From an uncultured Rubrobacteraceae bacterium (GTDB lineage: Bacteria; Actinomycetota; Rubrobacteria; Rubrobacterales; Rubrobacteraceae): DNA of 57,752 bases. Below are positions 17,823-29,771 of this stretch, piece after piece; position 1 is the stretch's first letter; the number at the start of each line of letters is the position of its first letter. A program made the position numbers and the translations under genes. The stretch covers positions 1 to 57,752 of the forward strand of contig CADCUT010000236.1 of assembly GCA_902805975.1 (NCBI GenBank). The letters run 5' to 3'. The notes beneath the pieces are model-generated. The model had not been told where the DNA came from. It ran no database searches and saw only the letters and a program-made list of their open reading frames with translations.

Positions 17823-18272
17823 ATGGCTGGCACAAACAACGGGAAGTTCTCCGAGTTATTCGCGGTTATAGAAGATTACGCCCGGCGGGAGTACCACTAT
17901 CAGGACAAGGCGCTCCAGATCATAGCCGGCTCGTACGTGTTCATGTTCGAGAGCGAGGACATGCCAGACGCCCGTCCCGTGCTTGACGGCATCCTCGAGC
18001 AGTACGACTACGCCTTCACCACCATCGAGCGCGGCAACCTCGACCCCCTCATCGTGGACGCTATCGTGAGGGTCGCCCTCTACCGCGAGGAGTACATGGA
18101 ATGGGGCATCAACCGCCTCGGCAAGGTTCTCGAGTCCCTCTTCCGCCGCTCCCGCACCGACGACACCTACGCCGACTACGTCGAGGACTCGGCGCTCGTC
18201 ATCCGCGGCCTCGAAAGGATGATCACCGGCTCGGTCCTGGAAGACTTCGTCGACGCGGCGAACGGGCAGTAA
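17823..18272 (+). CDS. Helical cytoplasmic protein, function unknown
   Basis: This is a 149-residue acidic, mainly helical protein with no signal peptide or membrane segment. No family is recognised; it contains several aromatic-rich helices (EDYARREYHYQDKALQIIAGSYVF) and ends AANGQ. Two ATGs are in frame (17817 and 17823). The second is preferred because GAGAGG then lies 6 nt upstream, whereas it abuts the first. It is monocistronic and convergent with uvrA. The TAA stop merges with the first heptad unit of the intergenic element that follows. Confidence 0.7.
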   Translation: MAGTNNGKFSELFAVIEDYARREYHYQDKALQIIAGSYVFMFESEDMPDARPVLDGILEQYDYAFTTIERGNLDPLIVDAIVRVALYREEYMEWGINRLGKVLESLFRRSRTDDTYADYVEDSALVIRGLERMITGSVLEDFVDAANGQ

Positions 18273-18448
18273 GGCTTCAGGTTCTAGGTCTCAGGCTTCA
18301 GGTCGTGGTGGCGGTTGGGGCGTTCGCCTGACCATGCTCCCTTTAGCAGCGGGGCAAGCCGTAGCCCTGAACCTGTAGTTTTCGTCGGTGCCCCTCTCGT
18401 CCGGCCCAACGCGACCGGCTTCCACCGAAAAACCTGATGCCTGATGCC

Positions 18449-18449
<1 letters not shown>
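18272..18449. repeat. Heptad inverted-arm intergenic element C
   Basis: The left arm has units AGGCTTC, AGGTTCT, AGGTCTC, AGGCTTC and AGGTCGT in perfect 7-bp register (18272-18306). The right arm has AAAACCT, GATGCCT, GATGCCT (18429-18449). The element fills exactly the space between two convergent stop codons: TAA of the 149-residue gene on the left and TGA of uvrA on the right. A further inverted fragment (CCTGAACCTG) lies inside near 18367. Confidence 0.78.
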
Positions 18450-21301
<2,852 letters not shown>

Positions 21302-21555
21302 CGCCCATCACCCCTTCTCTTCAAGATGTTACCGGCAAGTATACGGCCCCCTCTAGGGAGGCCAAAGAACCAGATTACTCTTCGACAGATTCTAGCACCG
21401 GGCGGCGGCCCGAAAAGGTCCGAAGTCCCCCTCCCCGCCGCTTTCGGCTACCAGCTTTCGCACACCCGCCCCCGGCGTCCTCCGCCTCGACGCCGAGGGC
21501 GAAGCCGGAGCGCGCCAACGACCAACGTTTGCCATTGGCGCGGGTTGGCCTCACA

Positions 21556-23295
21556 ATGATACTGGCCCGTTACACCGCGTTGCGAACGGAGTTGGCCGTG
21601 ATCCTCAAAGACTTTTCCCGGGTGCTGCTGGAGGAACTGGGCGCCGACTGCCCGCTCCCCGGCGACCCATCCTGCACGGTCTCTGGCATCGCCGTGGACG
21701 AGTCGCTTAAAGGCTGGCTCGGCAGGGACGAGGCCGCGGTGACGGCGAGGCCGGTCCTCGACGAGGAATTTCTGCGGGAGGTCGCCGCGGGCGGCTCCCC
21801 GGCCGTCGTGTGGCGGTCCGAAGCGAAGGCGCCGCCGGAGGCCCTGGAGCGGGCGTCGGCCCTCGGGCTGGCCCTCTTCGAGCTCGCGCCCGACGTCCCG
21901 CTGCGGCGGTTGGGCGCTCTCTTCGGGGGCGGCGACAGGCTCCTGCTCCTCTCCCACGGCGCCGGCAGAGCGTTGCTCGAGGGCGCGGGGGGCGAGTCCT
22001 CCGTCGCCGAGACCGCCGCCCGCGTCTCCGGGCTCCTCGGCCGCTCCGTGGTCATAGAAGACAGGGTGGGGCGCCTGATCTCCTCGGCCCCGAACCCGGA
22101 GAGCGATGAGGTGAACCCGCTGCGGGACCTTCTGGAGGAACGCAGCCTGCGCGCCTCGCGCTCCTCCGGGGTCGATGAGACCAGGCGCGAGCGCCGGGAC
22201 CGCTACGCGAGGCTGCCTGACGGCTACCTCTCCGTCCCCGTCGAGCGGTGGCGCGTCGAGGACCACGAGCTCTTCTGGACGCCCATCGGCACAGGAGCAC
22301 CCGCCGGCTACCTCTGGGTAGACCTCGAAGGCGAGACGCTAAGACCCGAGGACGTCGTCCTCCTCTACTGGGCCAGGCGCGTCCTCGAGACGGAGCTCGG
22401 CAAGGACCGGGTGCGGCTTGAGACCGAGCTAGGCGTGCGGGGGGACTTCGTGGACGACCTGGTCAAGGGGCACTACGGCTCGGTGAACCTGCTGCTGCAG
22501 CGGGCGGGGTATCTCGGGGCCGACCTCGCCGCGGGCGCGCTCGTCCTGATCGTGGACATCGACGACTTCGCCCGCTACCTCGAACGCCGCCGTCCGAGGG
22601 AACCCGCGATCCAGGAGCTCAAACGCCGCCTGGCCGAGGCGGTGCGCATGCAGACCCGCCAACTCTTCTCGAACTTCCTCCTCGGGCCGCGCTCGGACAA
22701 CGTAATAGTCTTTTTAGGCTCATCGGAGGACACCCCGCCCGAAGACCTTCCCGAGAAGGCGCAGCTTCTGGCCAAGGGCGTTCAGCGCTACGTCAAGGGC
22801 CTGCTGCCCGACCTGACCATCTCCGTCGGCATCGGCCGCCACAAGACGGACCCGGCCCTCCTCCCCGACGCCTACTCCGAGGCGGAGGTGGCCCTTGAGA
22901 TCGGCCACCGCATCCAGGGCCCCTCGGCTGTCTCCACGTTCGAGGGCACCGGCACCTACAAGCTCCTCTTCCGCGTCCTCCAGGAGAACCCGGAAGAGCT
23001 CGAATCCTTCTACAACGAGACCCTCGAGCCCGTCGTCCGCTACGACTCTCGCTACAGCACCGAGCTTGTCCAGACCCTCGTCACCTACCTCGGCAACGAC
23101 GCCTCGACCGTCCGCACCGCCTCAGACCTCTACGCCCACCGCCATACGATCCGCTACCGCCTCGACCGCGTCGGCGAGCTTACAGGCCTCGACGTAGACA
23201 AGAGCGAGGACCGCGAACGCCTCACCCTGGGCATAAAGGCGATGCAACTCCTCGGCCGCGTCCCCGAAAGACCGACCAGCTTCGCGGATCGCTAG
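21556..23295 (+). CDS. PucR/CdaR-family transcriptional regulator
   Basis: This is a 579-residue regulator of the PucR/CdaR type. The N-terminal half resembles a GAF-like sensor region. The middle (about 320-450) is the GGDEF-related CdaR domain (ALVLIVDIDDFARYLERR, LTISVGIGRHKTDPALLPDAYSEAEVAL). The C-terminal HTH_30 has VTYLGNDASTVRTASDLYAHRHTIRYRLDRV near 530-560. The start is taken at ATG 21556, where the conserved protein begins (MILARYTALRTELAV); there is no good Shine-Dalgarno, and the frame stays open upstream only as antisense of uvrA. It is divergent from uvrA and upstream of amtB. PucR proteins often control purine or nitrogen catabolism, so amtB is a plausible target (inference). 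Confidence 0.87.
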   Translation: MILARYTALRTELAVILKDFSRVLLEELGADCPLPGDPSCTVSGIAVDESLKGWLGRDEAAVTARPVLDEEFLREVAAGGSPAVVWRSEAKAPPEALERASALGLALFELAPDVPLRRLGALFGGGDRLLLLSHGAGRALLEGAGGESSVAETAARVSGLLGRSVVIEDRVGRLISSAPNPESDEVNPLRDLLEERSLRASRSSGVDETRRERRDRYARLPDGYLSVPVERWRVEDHELFWTPIGTGAPAGYLWVDLEGETLRPEDVVLLYWARRVLETELGKDRVRLETELGVRGDFVDDLVKGHYGSVNLLLQRAGYLGADLAAGALVLIVDIDDFARYLERRRPREPAIQELKRRLAEAVRMQTRQLFSNFLLGPRSDNVIVFLGSSEDTPPEDLPEKAQLLAKGVQRYVKGLLPDLTISVGIGRHKTDPALLPDAYSEAEVALEIGHRIQGPSAVSTFEGTGTYKLLFRVLQENPEELESFYNETLEPVVRYDSRYSTELVQTLVTYLGNDASTVRTASDLYAHRHTIRYRLDRVGELTGLDVDKSEDRERLTLGIKAMQLLGRVPERPTSFADR

Positions 23296-23406
23296 GTTCG
23301 AGGTTTCAAGGCCCTAGGTTATAGGTTCTGGGCGGGCAGTGGGCGGGGCAGCAGTGAGAACGTAACACCGCCCGTCGCCCTTCCTAATGCCTCAAACCTC
23401 GAACCT
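23294..23406. repeat. Heptad inverted-arm intergenic element D
   Basis: The left arm has AGGTTCG, AGGTTTC, one 8-bp slip (AAGGCCCT), AGGTTAT and AGGTTCT (23294-23329). The right arm has AATGCCT, CAAACCT and CGAACCT (23386-23406). The pucR stop codon TAG (23293-23295) is completed by the first unit. The core carries complementary G-rich and C-rich runs (GGGCGGG against CCGCCC), so the whole can fold as a long hairpin. Confidence 0.75.
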
Positions 23407-23502
23407 CGTGCTCCCTTGTACATCCGTTGCATCAGGGACGCCGCGCCAACGTCCCATCTTTGTACACCCGGCCAAAGATCCTTGCGGGGGCGATACATAG
23501 AC

Positions 23503-23521
23503 TATGTTCCGAGAGAACATA
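23503..23521. promoter_or_regulatory. Perfect inverted repeat upstream of amtB
   Basis: TATGTTC, then 5 bp (CGAGA), then GAACATA: perfect 7-bp arms ending 23 bp before the amtB start. A possible -10 (TAGACT, 23498-23503) abuts it, so a bound protein would block transcription start. This is a candidate operator for the adjacent PucR regulator or a nitrogen regulator (inference). Confidence 0.5.
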
Positions 23522-23544
23522 CTACCGTTTCCCTAGGAGGCATT

Positions 23545-24969
23545 TTGCGACGGTTAACAATCTTCATGCTGACGACGATGATGCTCGTGCTGGCGGTACC
23601 GGCGCTGGCGTTCGCGCAGGACGCGCCCTCGACGGCGGAACTATCGCTCGCGATGGACACGATGTGGGTCATCATCGCGGCGGTGCTGGTGCTGTTCATG
23701 CAGGCCGGGTTCGCGATGCTCGAGGTCGGGTTCTCAAGCATGAAGAACGTCGGGAGCGTGGTGGCCAAGATCCTGGTCAACCTCGCCATAGCGGCCCTCC
23801 TGTTCTGGGCCGTCGGCTTCGCCATAACGTTCGGCACCGGTAACGCCATCTTCGGGACGCAAGGCTGGTTCCTCGCGGTGCCGGCCGGGCAGGTCAACGA
23901 GGTCTACGCGGGTCTCGCGTGGACGCAGGTCCCGCTCTCGGCCAAGTTCCTCTTCCAGGTCGCGTTCTGCGCCGTCTCTTTGGCCATCGTGTGGGGCACG
24001 ATGCTTGAGCGGACCAAGTTCGCCGTCTACGTCATCTTCGCGGTCGTCTTTGCGGGCTTGCTCTACCCGCTGGTGGGGCACTGGATCTGGGGCGGCGGCT
24101 GGCTGACCGAGCTTGGCATGCAGGACTTCGCGGGCTCCACGGTCGTCCATCTCTCGGGCGCCATGGCGGCGCTCGCCGGAACCCTGCTCCTCGGGCCCAG
24201 GCTCGGCAAGTACGACGACGAGGGCCGTCCGGTCACCATCCCCGGTCACAACATGCCGCTCGCGGTTCTCGGCGTCCTGATCCTCTGGGTCGGCTGGTAC
24301 GGTTTCAACCCGGGCTCCACAATGGCGGCAAGCACCCAGATCGCCGACATCGCCCTCACCACCACCCTGGCCGCGGCGGCCGGCGTGCTCGGCGCCATGA
24401 CCATGAGTTACGTCTACCGCAGGAACATCGACGTCGGCATGGGCGGCAACGGCGCCATCGCCGCGCTCGTCGCCATCACCGCCCCCTGCGCCTTCGTGGC
24501 CCCCTGGGCCTCCATCGTGATCGGCTTTCTGGCGGGCGTCATCATGTACGCGACGCTGGTCTTCGTGGACAGGATCGGGGTCGACGACCCGCTCGGCGCG
24601 ATCGCCGCGCACGGCATGGGCGGTATCTGGGGCACGCTCTCGTGCGGCCTCTTCACAACCCCGGCGCTGGCCGCGGTCGGCGAGCCCGGCCTCTTCTACG
24701 GCGGCGGCTTCTACCAGCTCGGCATCCAGGCTCTGGGCATCGTGGCCTGCGGCGGCTTCGTCTTCCTCGCCTCTCTCGCGGTCTTCGCCGCCCTCAAGGC
24801 GACCATCGGCATCAGGGTCAAGCCCGACCAGGAGCTCGACGGACTGGACATCCACGAGCACGGCGTCTTCGGCTACCCGGACCTCGTCGCCACGGACTAC
24901 CAGAACGGCAACGGGAACGGCCGGTCCCGCGAGCCGGTGAGTGGTGCCAAGACGGAGGGCACCTTGTAG
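23545..24969 (+). CDS. amtB: Ammonium transporter
   Basis: This is an Amt/Rh-family ammonium channel, 474 residues, with an N-terminal signal-like segment (IFMLTTMMLVLAVPALAFAQ) and eleven helices. Diagnostic sequences: DTMWVIIAAVLVLFMQAGFAMLE near residue 37, DFAGSTVVHLSGAMAALAG near 190 (containing one of the pore His residues), and DDPLGAIAAHGMGGIWG near 345 (the second pore His). The start is TTG at 23545, chosen because AGGAGG lies 4-5 nt upstream; the open frame to 23416 is unsupported. No glnK gene accompanies it. It ends in a strong rho-independent terminator. Confidence 0.95.
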   Translation: MRRLTIFMLTTMMLVLAVPALAFAQDAPSTAELSLAMDTMWVIIAAVLVLFMQAGFAMLEVGFSSMKNVGSVVAKILVNLAIAALLFWAVGFAITFGTGNAIFGTQGWFLAVPAGQVNEVYAGLAWTQVPLSAKFLFQVAFCAVSLAIVWGTMLERTKFAVYVIFAVVFAGLLYPLVGHWIWGGGWLTELGMQDFAGSTVVHLSGAMAALAGTLLLGPRLGKYDDEGRPVTIPGHNMPLAVLGVLILWVGWYGFNPGSTMAASTQIADIALTTTLAAAAGVLGAMTMSYVYRRNIDVGMGGNGAIAALVAITAPCAFVAPWASIVIGFLAGVIMYATLVFVDRIGVDDPLGAIAAHGMGGIWGTLSCGLFTTPALAAVGEPGLFYGGGFYQLGIQALGIVACGGFVFLASLAVFAALKATIGIRVKPDQELDGLDIHEHGVFGYPDLVATDYQNGNGNGRSREPVSGAKTEGTL

Positions 24970-24984
24970 GGAGAAGGTTTCGGT

Positions 24985-25019
24985 ACCGGCCGGGGAGCGG
25001 TTCCCGGCCGGTGCTTTTT
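24985..25019 (+). terminator. Rho-independent terminator of amtB
   Basis: A 10-bp perfect GC-rich stem (24985-24994 with 25003-25012, ACCGGCCGGG) with an 8-nt loop is followed by GC and five T residues. It lies 16 bp after the amtB stop. Confidence 0.9.
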
Positions 25020-25077
25020 CGCGCCCATCCCCTGTATGCTGGCGTGAGGAGCCAATCTAAAAAACACGGAGGGCAGC

Positions 25078-25356
25078 TTGGAGGCACCCATAACGCAGGC
25101 CACGGCGCATAACAACACCATCGTCGCCGTCTTCCCGGACCGCGTCGAGATCAAGAGCGGCTGGCAGTCCCAGAACGTCGAGTCTTTTAACCTCAGGGAG
25201 ATCTCCGCCGCCACGAGGGGCTTCGTCAACGCCACGCTGAAGCTCGAAACCAACAAGGGCCGCGTGCTGGAGCTAACCCGCATGGCACCCCCGGACGCCC
25301 GTCGGGTGAGGAACGCCATAGAATCCCAGAAACGTCTCGCCGGCCTCTACGACTAG
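25078..25356 (+). CDS. Small PH-like domain protein
   Basis: This is a 92-residue soluble protein whose pattern of short beta strands and a C-terminal helix (TIVAVFPDRVEIKSG, TLKLETNKGRVLELTRM, ARRVRNAIESQKR) resembles a bacterial pleckstrin-homology-like domain. The assignment rests on pattern only. The start is TTG at 25078, preceded by GGAGGGCAGC with good spacing. It lies after the amtB terminator and is convergent with the membrane protein that ends at 25364. Function unknown. Confidence 0.65.
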   Translation: MEAPITQATAHNNTIVAVFPDRVEIKSGWQSQNVESFNLREISAATRGFVNATLKLETNKGRVLELTRMAPPDARRVRNAIESQKRLAGLYD

Positions 25357-25363
25357 CCTCCCC

Positions 25364-26128
25364 TCACCCCGAACAGGCGACTAAACTGGAGCAAGCAACG
25401 TGCGTCACCAGCGCGACACCCGGCAGGATGGCGGCCACCAGCGCGAGCGTCGCGGCCGCGTCACGGCCCAGTTCGCGCCCCGGCGAGAACCCGCCGGACC
25501 TCGCGACCCACAACGCCAACCCCGCGACCAGGGATAGTGCGCTGACCCAGATCAGGCCCTCGTAACCCAACGCCCGGACACCTAAGGCCGGAACCCCGGG
25601 AAGCAGCCCGGCCCCGCCCGCCGAGACCCCCAGAGCTAACACGGCCACCGACGCCAGAAGGGCCGCGGCGCCGTCCCATCCCAGCCGTCCCCTCGGGCCG
25701 CGAAGGCGCAGCGCGGCGACGCCGGCGCCCAGGGCGACGGCCCCGACACAGATGAAGGCCCAGATCATCAAGGGCGCGACCGGCAGGTACTGGCGCGACC
25801 CGGGCAGGAACGCCGCCGCGAGTGCCACTACGAACACCACCGCCGCCGAAGCCTCGGCGACGGCCAGCACCGGCAGCAGACGGCTGCGGTCCTCCGTGAA
25901 CAGGCTGCCAACCCAGGCCGCCCCGAGCGCGGCCGGAACCGCGCCCGCCACCAGCGCGAGCGGGACGATCACCCCAGACGGCACGACGAGCCCCATCGTC
26001 AATACCGGGACCCCAACCGCGAGCCCGAGCACCGACGCAACCGCCACCGCGGCCACGAACCGAACAACAGAGACCACGCCAGAACCCCCACCGCGCCTAC
26101 ACCTCATACCTACACTTACACCGTACAT
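25364..26128 (-). CDS. Multi-pass membrane protein under likely TetR control
   Basis: This is a 254-residue protein, almost wholly hydrophobic, with about seven helices (VRFVAAVAVASVLGLAVG, AEASAAVVFVVALAAAFLPG, APLMIWAFICVGAVALGAGV) and no recognisable family. It ends ACSSLVACSG. The ATG at 26128 is preferred because an excellent promoter (TTGACA, 17 bp, TATACT) ends 10 nt upstream, giving a nearly leaderless mRNA; an ATG seven codons later is an alternative. It is divergent from a TetR regulator with a palindrome overlapping the start, so it is likely the repressed target, perhaps an efflux or permeability component (inference). Confidence 0.7.
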   Translation of the reverse strand: MYGVSVGMRCRRGGGSGVVSVVRFVAAVAVASVLGLAVGVPVLTMGLVVPSGVIVPLALVAGAVPAALGAAWVGSLFTEDRSRLLPVLAVAEASAAVVFVVALAAAFLPGSRQYLPVAPLMIWAFICVGAVALGAGVAALRLRGPRGRLGWDGAAALLASVAVLALGVSAGGAGLLPGVPALGVRALGYEGLIWVSALSLVAGLALWVARSGGFSPGRELGRDAAATLALVAAILPGVALVTHVACSSLVACSG

Positions 26129-26167
26129 TTACAATGTAAGTATAATAAAGATCCTGTAAGCTGTCAA
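26114..26167. promoter_or_regulatory. Divergent promoter with TetR-type operator
   Basis: On the minus strand TTGACA (26162-26167) and TATACT (26139-26144) are spaced exactly 17 bp. A 15-bp inverted repeat, TACATT-TAC-AATGTA (26124-26138), covers the transcription start. A wider pair, ACTTACA and TGTAAGT (26114-26120 and 26135-26141), encloses it. On the plus strand TATAAT (26141-26146) could drive tetR. One repressor site could thus shut off both genes. Confidence 0.65.
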
Positions 26168-26189
26168 CAGAGACGCGGGAGGTTGTCGG

Positions 26190-26816
26190 TTGGTGGAGTC
26201 GAAGAGGCGGCCGTTGAGCAGGCGGCGGGTTCTGGAGGCGGCGGTGAAGTTCGCCGACCGGGAGGGGCTCGACGCTCTGAGCATGAGGAAGCTCGGGGCG
26301 CAGCTCGGGGTGGAGGCGATGTCGCTCTACAACCACGTCCCGAACAAGGACGCCCTGCTCGACGGGATGGTGGAGGTCTTGTTGGGGGAGTTGGAGGTCC
26401 CGTCCGAGGATGCGGGATGGGAGGAGCGCATCAAGGAGGCGTACCGGGGGTTCCGGCGTCTCGCGCGCCGGCATCCCAACATCTTTCCGTTGCTGGTCGT
26501 CCGGCCGCCGGACACGATGGACGGGGTCTGGCTCGTGGAGGAGTTCATGAAGACCATGCGGGGGGCCGGTTTCGATCCGGCGATCTCGTTGTACGCGTTC
26601 AGGACGTTCTCCGGCTACGCGATGGGATACGCGATGGCCGAGATACGGGGCTTCGCCATGGAGCCGGGCGGTGGCCGGGACGGCGCGGCGACCCTGCCGG
26701 CCGAGCAGTTCCCCCACATCTCAGGTCTCGGGGACACGCTCGATGAAGTAGACCGCGACGCCGAGTTCGAGTTCGGGCTCGACCTCATCCTGGCCGGGCT
26801 GCGGGAGAAGCTCTGA
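26190..26816 (+). CDS. TetR-family transcriptional regulator
   Basis: This is a 208-residue repressor. The N-terminal HTH is RRRVLEAAVKFADREGLDALSMRKLGAQLGVEAMSLYNHVPNKDALLDGM (about residues 10-60). The C-terminal ligand domain resembles the TetR class (RHPNIFPLLVVRPP, FRTFSGYAMGYAMAE). The start is TTG at 26190 (GGGAGG is 7 nt upstream) or GTG at 26193. It is divergent from a membrane protein, with an operator-like palindrome between them. The ligand is unknown. Confidence 0.9.
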   Translation: MVESKRRPLSRRRVLEAAVKFADREGLDALSMRKLGAQLGVEAMSLYNHVPNKDALLDGMVEVLLGELEVPSEDAGWEERIKEAYRGFRRLARRHPNIFPLLVVRPPDTMDGVWLVEEFMKTMRGAGFDPAISLYAFRTFSGYAMGYAMAEIRGFAMEPGGGRDGAATLPAEQFPHISGLGDTLDEVDRDAEFEFGLDLILAGLREKL

Positions 26817-26862
26817 TCCCCTACCCCCCACAACAACCTCTCTATCGGTGTGAGAAGTTGAG

Positions 26863-27675
26863 GTGAGGCGTCTACTCGACCGGCGGCCCGGGCTGTTCTG
26901 CCTGGCAGTGGTAACCACACTGTTCATCCTGACGGCGGTGAGCAGGTTCTCCTTCCCCCGAACGCCCGTCAGGAACATCGAGCGGCTGCCGCAGAGGGCC
27001 TTCGAGCCGCCGGCCGGCCTCGACCGCGTCGTCTCCGACCTGAGGAGCCCCGAGGTGCTGTTCTGGGGGCTCGCGATACTCCTGACCCTCGTCCTCTTGC
27101 GCTGGACGGGCCTGTGGCGCGAGGCGGGGTTCAACCGGCCGATCACGAAGAACCTCAGGTTGGTGTGGTTCCCGCTCTTCGTCGGTATCCTCACGCTCTC
27201 GGGGGGCGCGTTCGTGTCCGGCTTCGACGCCCTCGCGTCCGCGTTCCTAGTGGTGCTCATCGCGGTCTTCGCCGAGGAGCTCGTGTTCCGCGGCCTGCTT
27301 TGGCGGGTGCTCGCGCCCGGGGGGCCCGTGGGGGCCATGATCCTGACCTCCCTCCTCGCCGGCGCCCTGGCGCTCGGCAGGACCGCCACCGACGGCCCCT
27401 GGCCCGAGGCCGTGCGCATCACCGCCATGACCGTCTGCGGCGGTTTCACCTACGCCGCCCTCCGCTGGCGAACCGGCTCCCTCCTGCCCGTCATCTTCGT
27501 CCACGCCGCCTTCGCCTTCGCCGTGGACATCTCCACCCTCGGAACCGTAACCTACCGCATAACGATGCTCCTCAGCACTTTAGGCTTCGTCTTCTACGGC
27601 CTCTTTCTCCTCCGCAACCGGCAAGTACGGGCCGACGGCGGATTGACGGGGCCAAAACCGGCGCGCGTACGGTAG
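26863..27675 (+). CDS. CPBP-family intramembrane glutamic protease (CAAX protease-like)
   Basis: This is a 270-residue multi-pass membrane protein with the CPBP (Abi) motifs: EELVFRGLLWRVL near residue 145 (E-E-x-x-x-R) and a second-motif His in VIFVHAAFAFAVD near 215. Such proteins cleave within the membrane or act in prenyl-protein processing and stress or bacteriocin immunity; the substrate is unknown. GTG start at 26863, 47 bp after tetR in the same direction, so it may be co-transcribed with it. It ends before the convergent uvrB. Confidence 0.85.
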   Translation: MRRLLDRRPGLFCLAVVTTLFILTAVSRFSFPRTPVRNIERLPQRAFEPPAGLDRVVSDLRSPEVLFWGLAILLTLVLLRWTGLWREAGFNRPITKNLRLVWFPLFVGILTLSGGAFVSGFDALASAFLVVLIAVFAEELVFRGLLWRVLAPGGPVGAMILTSLLAGALALGRTATDGPWPEAVRITAMTVCGGFTYAALRWRTGSLLPVIFVHAAFAFAVDISTLGTVTYRITMLLSTLGFVFYGLFLLRNRQVRADGGLTGPKPARVR

Positions 27676-27773
27676 GCCGCGCCCGCGATCTGTTCCACGG
27701 CCCCTGGGAGGAGATCGCCCCGGAGCGACCGTCGTTCTAAAGCGGTCCATCATCAGCCGCCCCGCCGGTTGTC

Positions 27774-29771
27774 TTAGGAGAGGACCTCCTGTAGCTGACG
27801 CTCGAGGTCCTTGACCTCGTCGCGGAGCTTGGCGGCGTACTCGAACTTGAGCTCCTCGGCGGCCTCTAACATCTCGGCCTCGAGGTCGGCGATGAGGGTG
27901 CGGAGCTCGTCGGGGTCGCGGGGTGCCTCGCGTCCGCTGCGCTTGTTCGCCTTGTAGAGACCCTTCGCCTCGGCGGCGACGAGGATGTCCGAGACGCCCT
28001 TGGAGATCGTGCGCGGCACGATACCGTGGCGCTCGTTGTAGGCGGCCTGGATCTCGCGCCGCCGGTCCGTCTCGCCGAGCGCGACCCGCATCGAGTCGGT
28101 CTCCCGGTCCGCGTACATGATCACGCGCCCCTTGACGTTCCTGGCCGCCCGCCCGATGGTCTGGATGAGCGCCCGCTCCCCGCGCAGGAAGCCCTCCTTG
28201 TCCGCGTCGAGGATCGCCACGAGCGTGACCTCGGGCAAATCCAACCCCTCCCTGAGGAGGTTGATGCCCACGAGGACGTCGAACTCGCCCGTGCGGAGAC
28301 CCCTTATGATCTGGATGCGGTCGAGCGTCTCGATGTTGGCGTGCATGTAGCGCGCCTTGACGTTGTGCTCGAGCAGGTAGTCCGTCAGGTCCTCGGCCAT
28401 CTTTATGGTGAGCGTGGTGATCAGGACGCGCTCGCCGTGCTCGACGCGCACCGCGACCTCGTTGAGGAGGTCGTCGATCTGGTTCTTCGTCGGCCGGACC
28501 TCCACCTCCGGGTCCACGAGGCCGGTCGGGCGGATGATCTGCTCCACTATCTGCCCCGAGTTCTCCAACTCGTACGGCCCCGGCGTGGCGGAGACAAAGA
28601 CCATCTGCTCGGTCTTGAGCAGGAACTCCTCGAAGGTGAGCGGCCTGTTGTCCAGCGCTGACGGCAGGCGGAAGCCGAAATCAACGAGCGTCGTCTTGCG
28701 GCTCCGGTCGCCCTTGAACATGCCCCGGATCTGGGGCAGCGTGATGTGCGACTCGTCCACGAAAGTGACGTAGTCGTCGGGGAAGTAGTCGAGCAGGGTA
28801 TATGGCGTCGACCCGGGTGGCCTTCCGTCCATGTGCCTGGAGTAGTTCTCGATCCCGCTCGTGAAGCCGAGCTCGCGCATCATCTCCAGGTCGTACTGGG
28901 TGCGCTGCTTGAGCCGGTACGCCTCGAGCACCTTTCCCTCGCCCTCGAGCTCGGCGACGCGCTCCTCGGCCTCGATCTCGATGTTCTTGATCGCCGTCGC
29001 CATCCTGTCCTCGCCCGTGACGAAGTGGGTCGCCGGGTACACCGTCATCACGTCGAGCTCGCGCAGGACCTCGCCGGTGAGGGGATCCGCCTCGATCATC
29101 CTCTCCACCTCGTCCCCGAAGAAGCTCACCCGGTAGATCGTGTCCTGGTAGGCAGGATGCACCTCCAGGGCATCGCCCCTGACACGGAAGGTGCCCCGGT
29201 TTAGCTGGAAGTCGTTGCGGGTGTACTGGATCTTGACGAGGTCCCGCAGAATGTGATCTACGTCGTAGAAGCCGCCCTTCTCCAGAAGCACCATCTTGTT
29301 CCGGTACTCCTCCGGGCTCCCGAGGCCGTAGATGGCCGACACGCTGGCGACGACGATGACGTCCCTACGCGTGAACAAACTGCTGGTCGTCGAGTGCCTG
29401 AGCCGGTCGATATCCTCGTTGATCTGGGCGTCCTTCTCGATAAAGGTGTCCGTGCGCGGGACGTAGGCCTCGGGCTGGTAGTAGTCGTAGTATGAGACGA
29501 AGTACTCGACGGCATTGTTCGGGAAAAAGTCGGCGAACTCGCTGGCGAGCTGGGCCGCGAGCGTCTTGTTGTGCGCGATGACGAGCGATGGCCGCCCGAC
29601 CTTCTCGATGACCCGGGCCATGGTGTGCGTCTTGCCCGACCCCGTAACGCCGAGCAGCGTCTGCGCCTCGAGCCCCGCGTCCAAACCGGCGGAGAGCTTC
29701 TCTATGGCCTGCGGCTGGTCGCCGGTCGGCCGGTACTCGCTGTTTACCTCGAAATTCGTCCGGGTCTCGAT
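27774..29771 (-). CDS. uvrB: Excinuclease ABC subunit B (probable AUC start)
   Basis: UvrB is the helicase-like damage-verification subunit. It shows Walker [18 protein letters not shown], the beta-hairpin region [22 protein letters not shown] (DEAD-like box), and the C-terminal UVR motif [22 protein letters not shown]. The first ATG/GTG/TTG in frame is TTG 29684, which would remove the conserved N-terminus [19 protein letters not shown] (the adenine-binding Q-motif region). The frame is open upstream to a TAA near 29840 and contains no ATG, GTG or TTG. The only plausible start is ATC at 29769-29771, 8 nt after AGGGAGG. This gives 665 residues, normal for UvrB. -10 TATAAT at 29843-29848. Confidence 0.96.
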   Translation of the reverse strand: METRTNFEVNSEYRPTGDQPQAIEKLSAGLDAGLEAQTLLGVTGSGKTHTMARVIEKVGRPSLVIAHNKTLAAQLASEFADFFPNNAVEYFVSYYDYYQPEAYVPRTDTFIEKDAQINEDIDRLRHSTTSSLFTRRDVIVVASVSAIYGLGSPEEYRNKMVLLEKGGFYDVDHILRDLVKIQYTRNDFQLNRGTFRVRGDALEVHPAYQDTIYRVSFFGDEVERMIEADPLTGEVLRELDVMTVYPATHFVTGEDRMATAIKNIEIEAEERVAELEGEGKVLEAYRLKQRTQYDLEMMRELGFTSGIENYSRHMDGRPPGSTPYTLLDYFPDDYVTFVDESHITLPQIRGMFKGDRSRKTTLVDFGFRLPSALDNRPLTFEEFLLKTEQMVFVSATPGPYELENSGQIVEQIIRPTGLVDPEVEVRPTKNQIDDLLNEVAVRVEHGERVLITTLTIKMAEDLTDYLLEHNVKARYMHANIETLDRIQIIRGLRTGEFDVLVGINLLREGLDLPEVTLVAILDADKEGFLRGERALIQTIGRAARNVKGRVIMYADRETDSMRVALGETDRRREIQAAYNERHGIVPRTISKGVSDILVAAEAKGLYKANKRSGREAPRDPDELRTLIADLEAEMLEAAEELKFEYAAKLRDEVKDLERQLQEVLS

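Noticed and set aside
27114-27740. 208-codon plus-strand frame ending past the CPBP gene
   Set aside because: Arg/Pro-rich out-of-frame shadow of the CPBP gene with no start signal.
27774-29684. uvrB starting at TTG 29684
   Set aside because: It would delete the conserved N-terminal nucleotide-binding segment that is encoded in frame just upstream.
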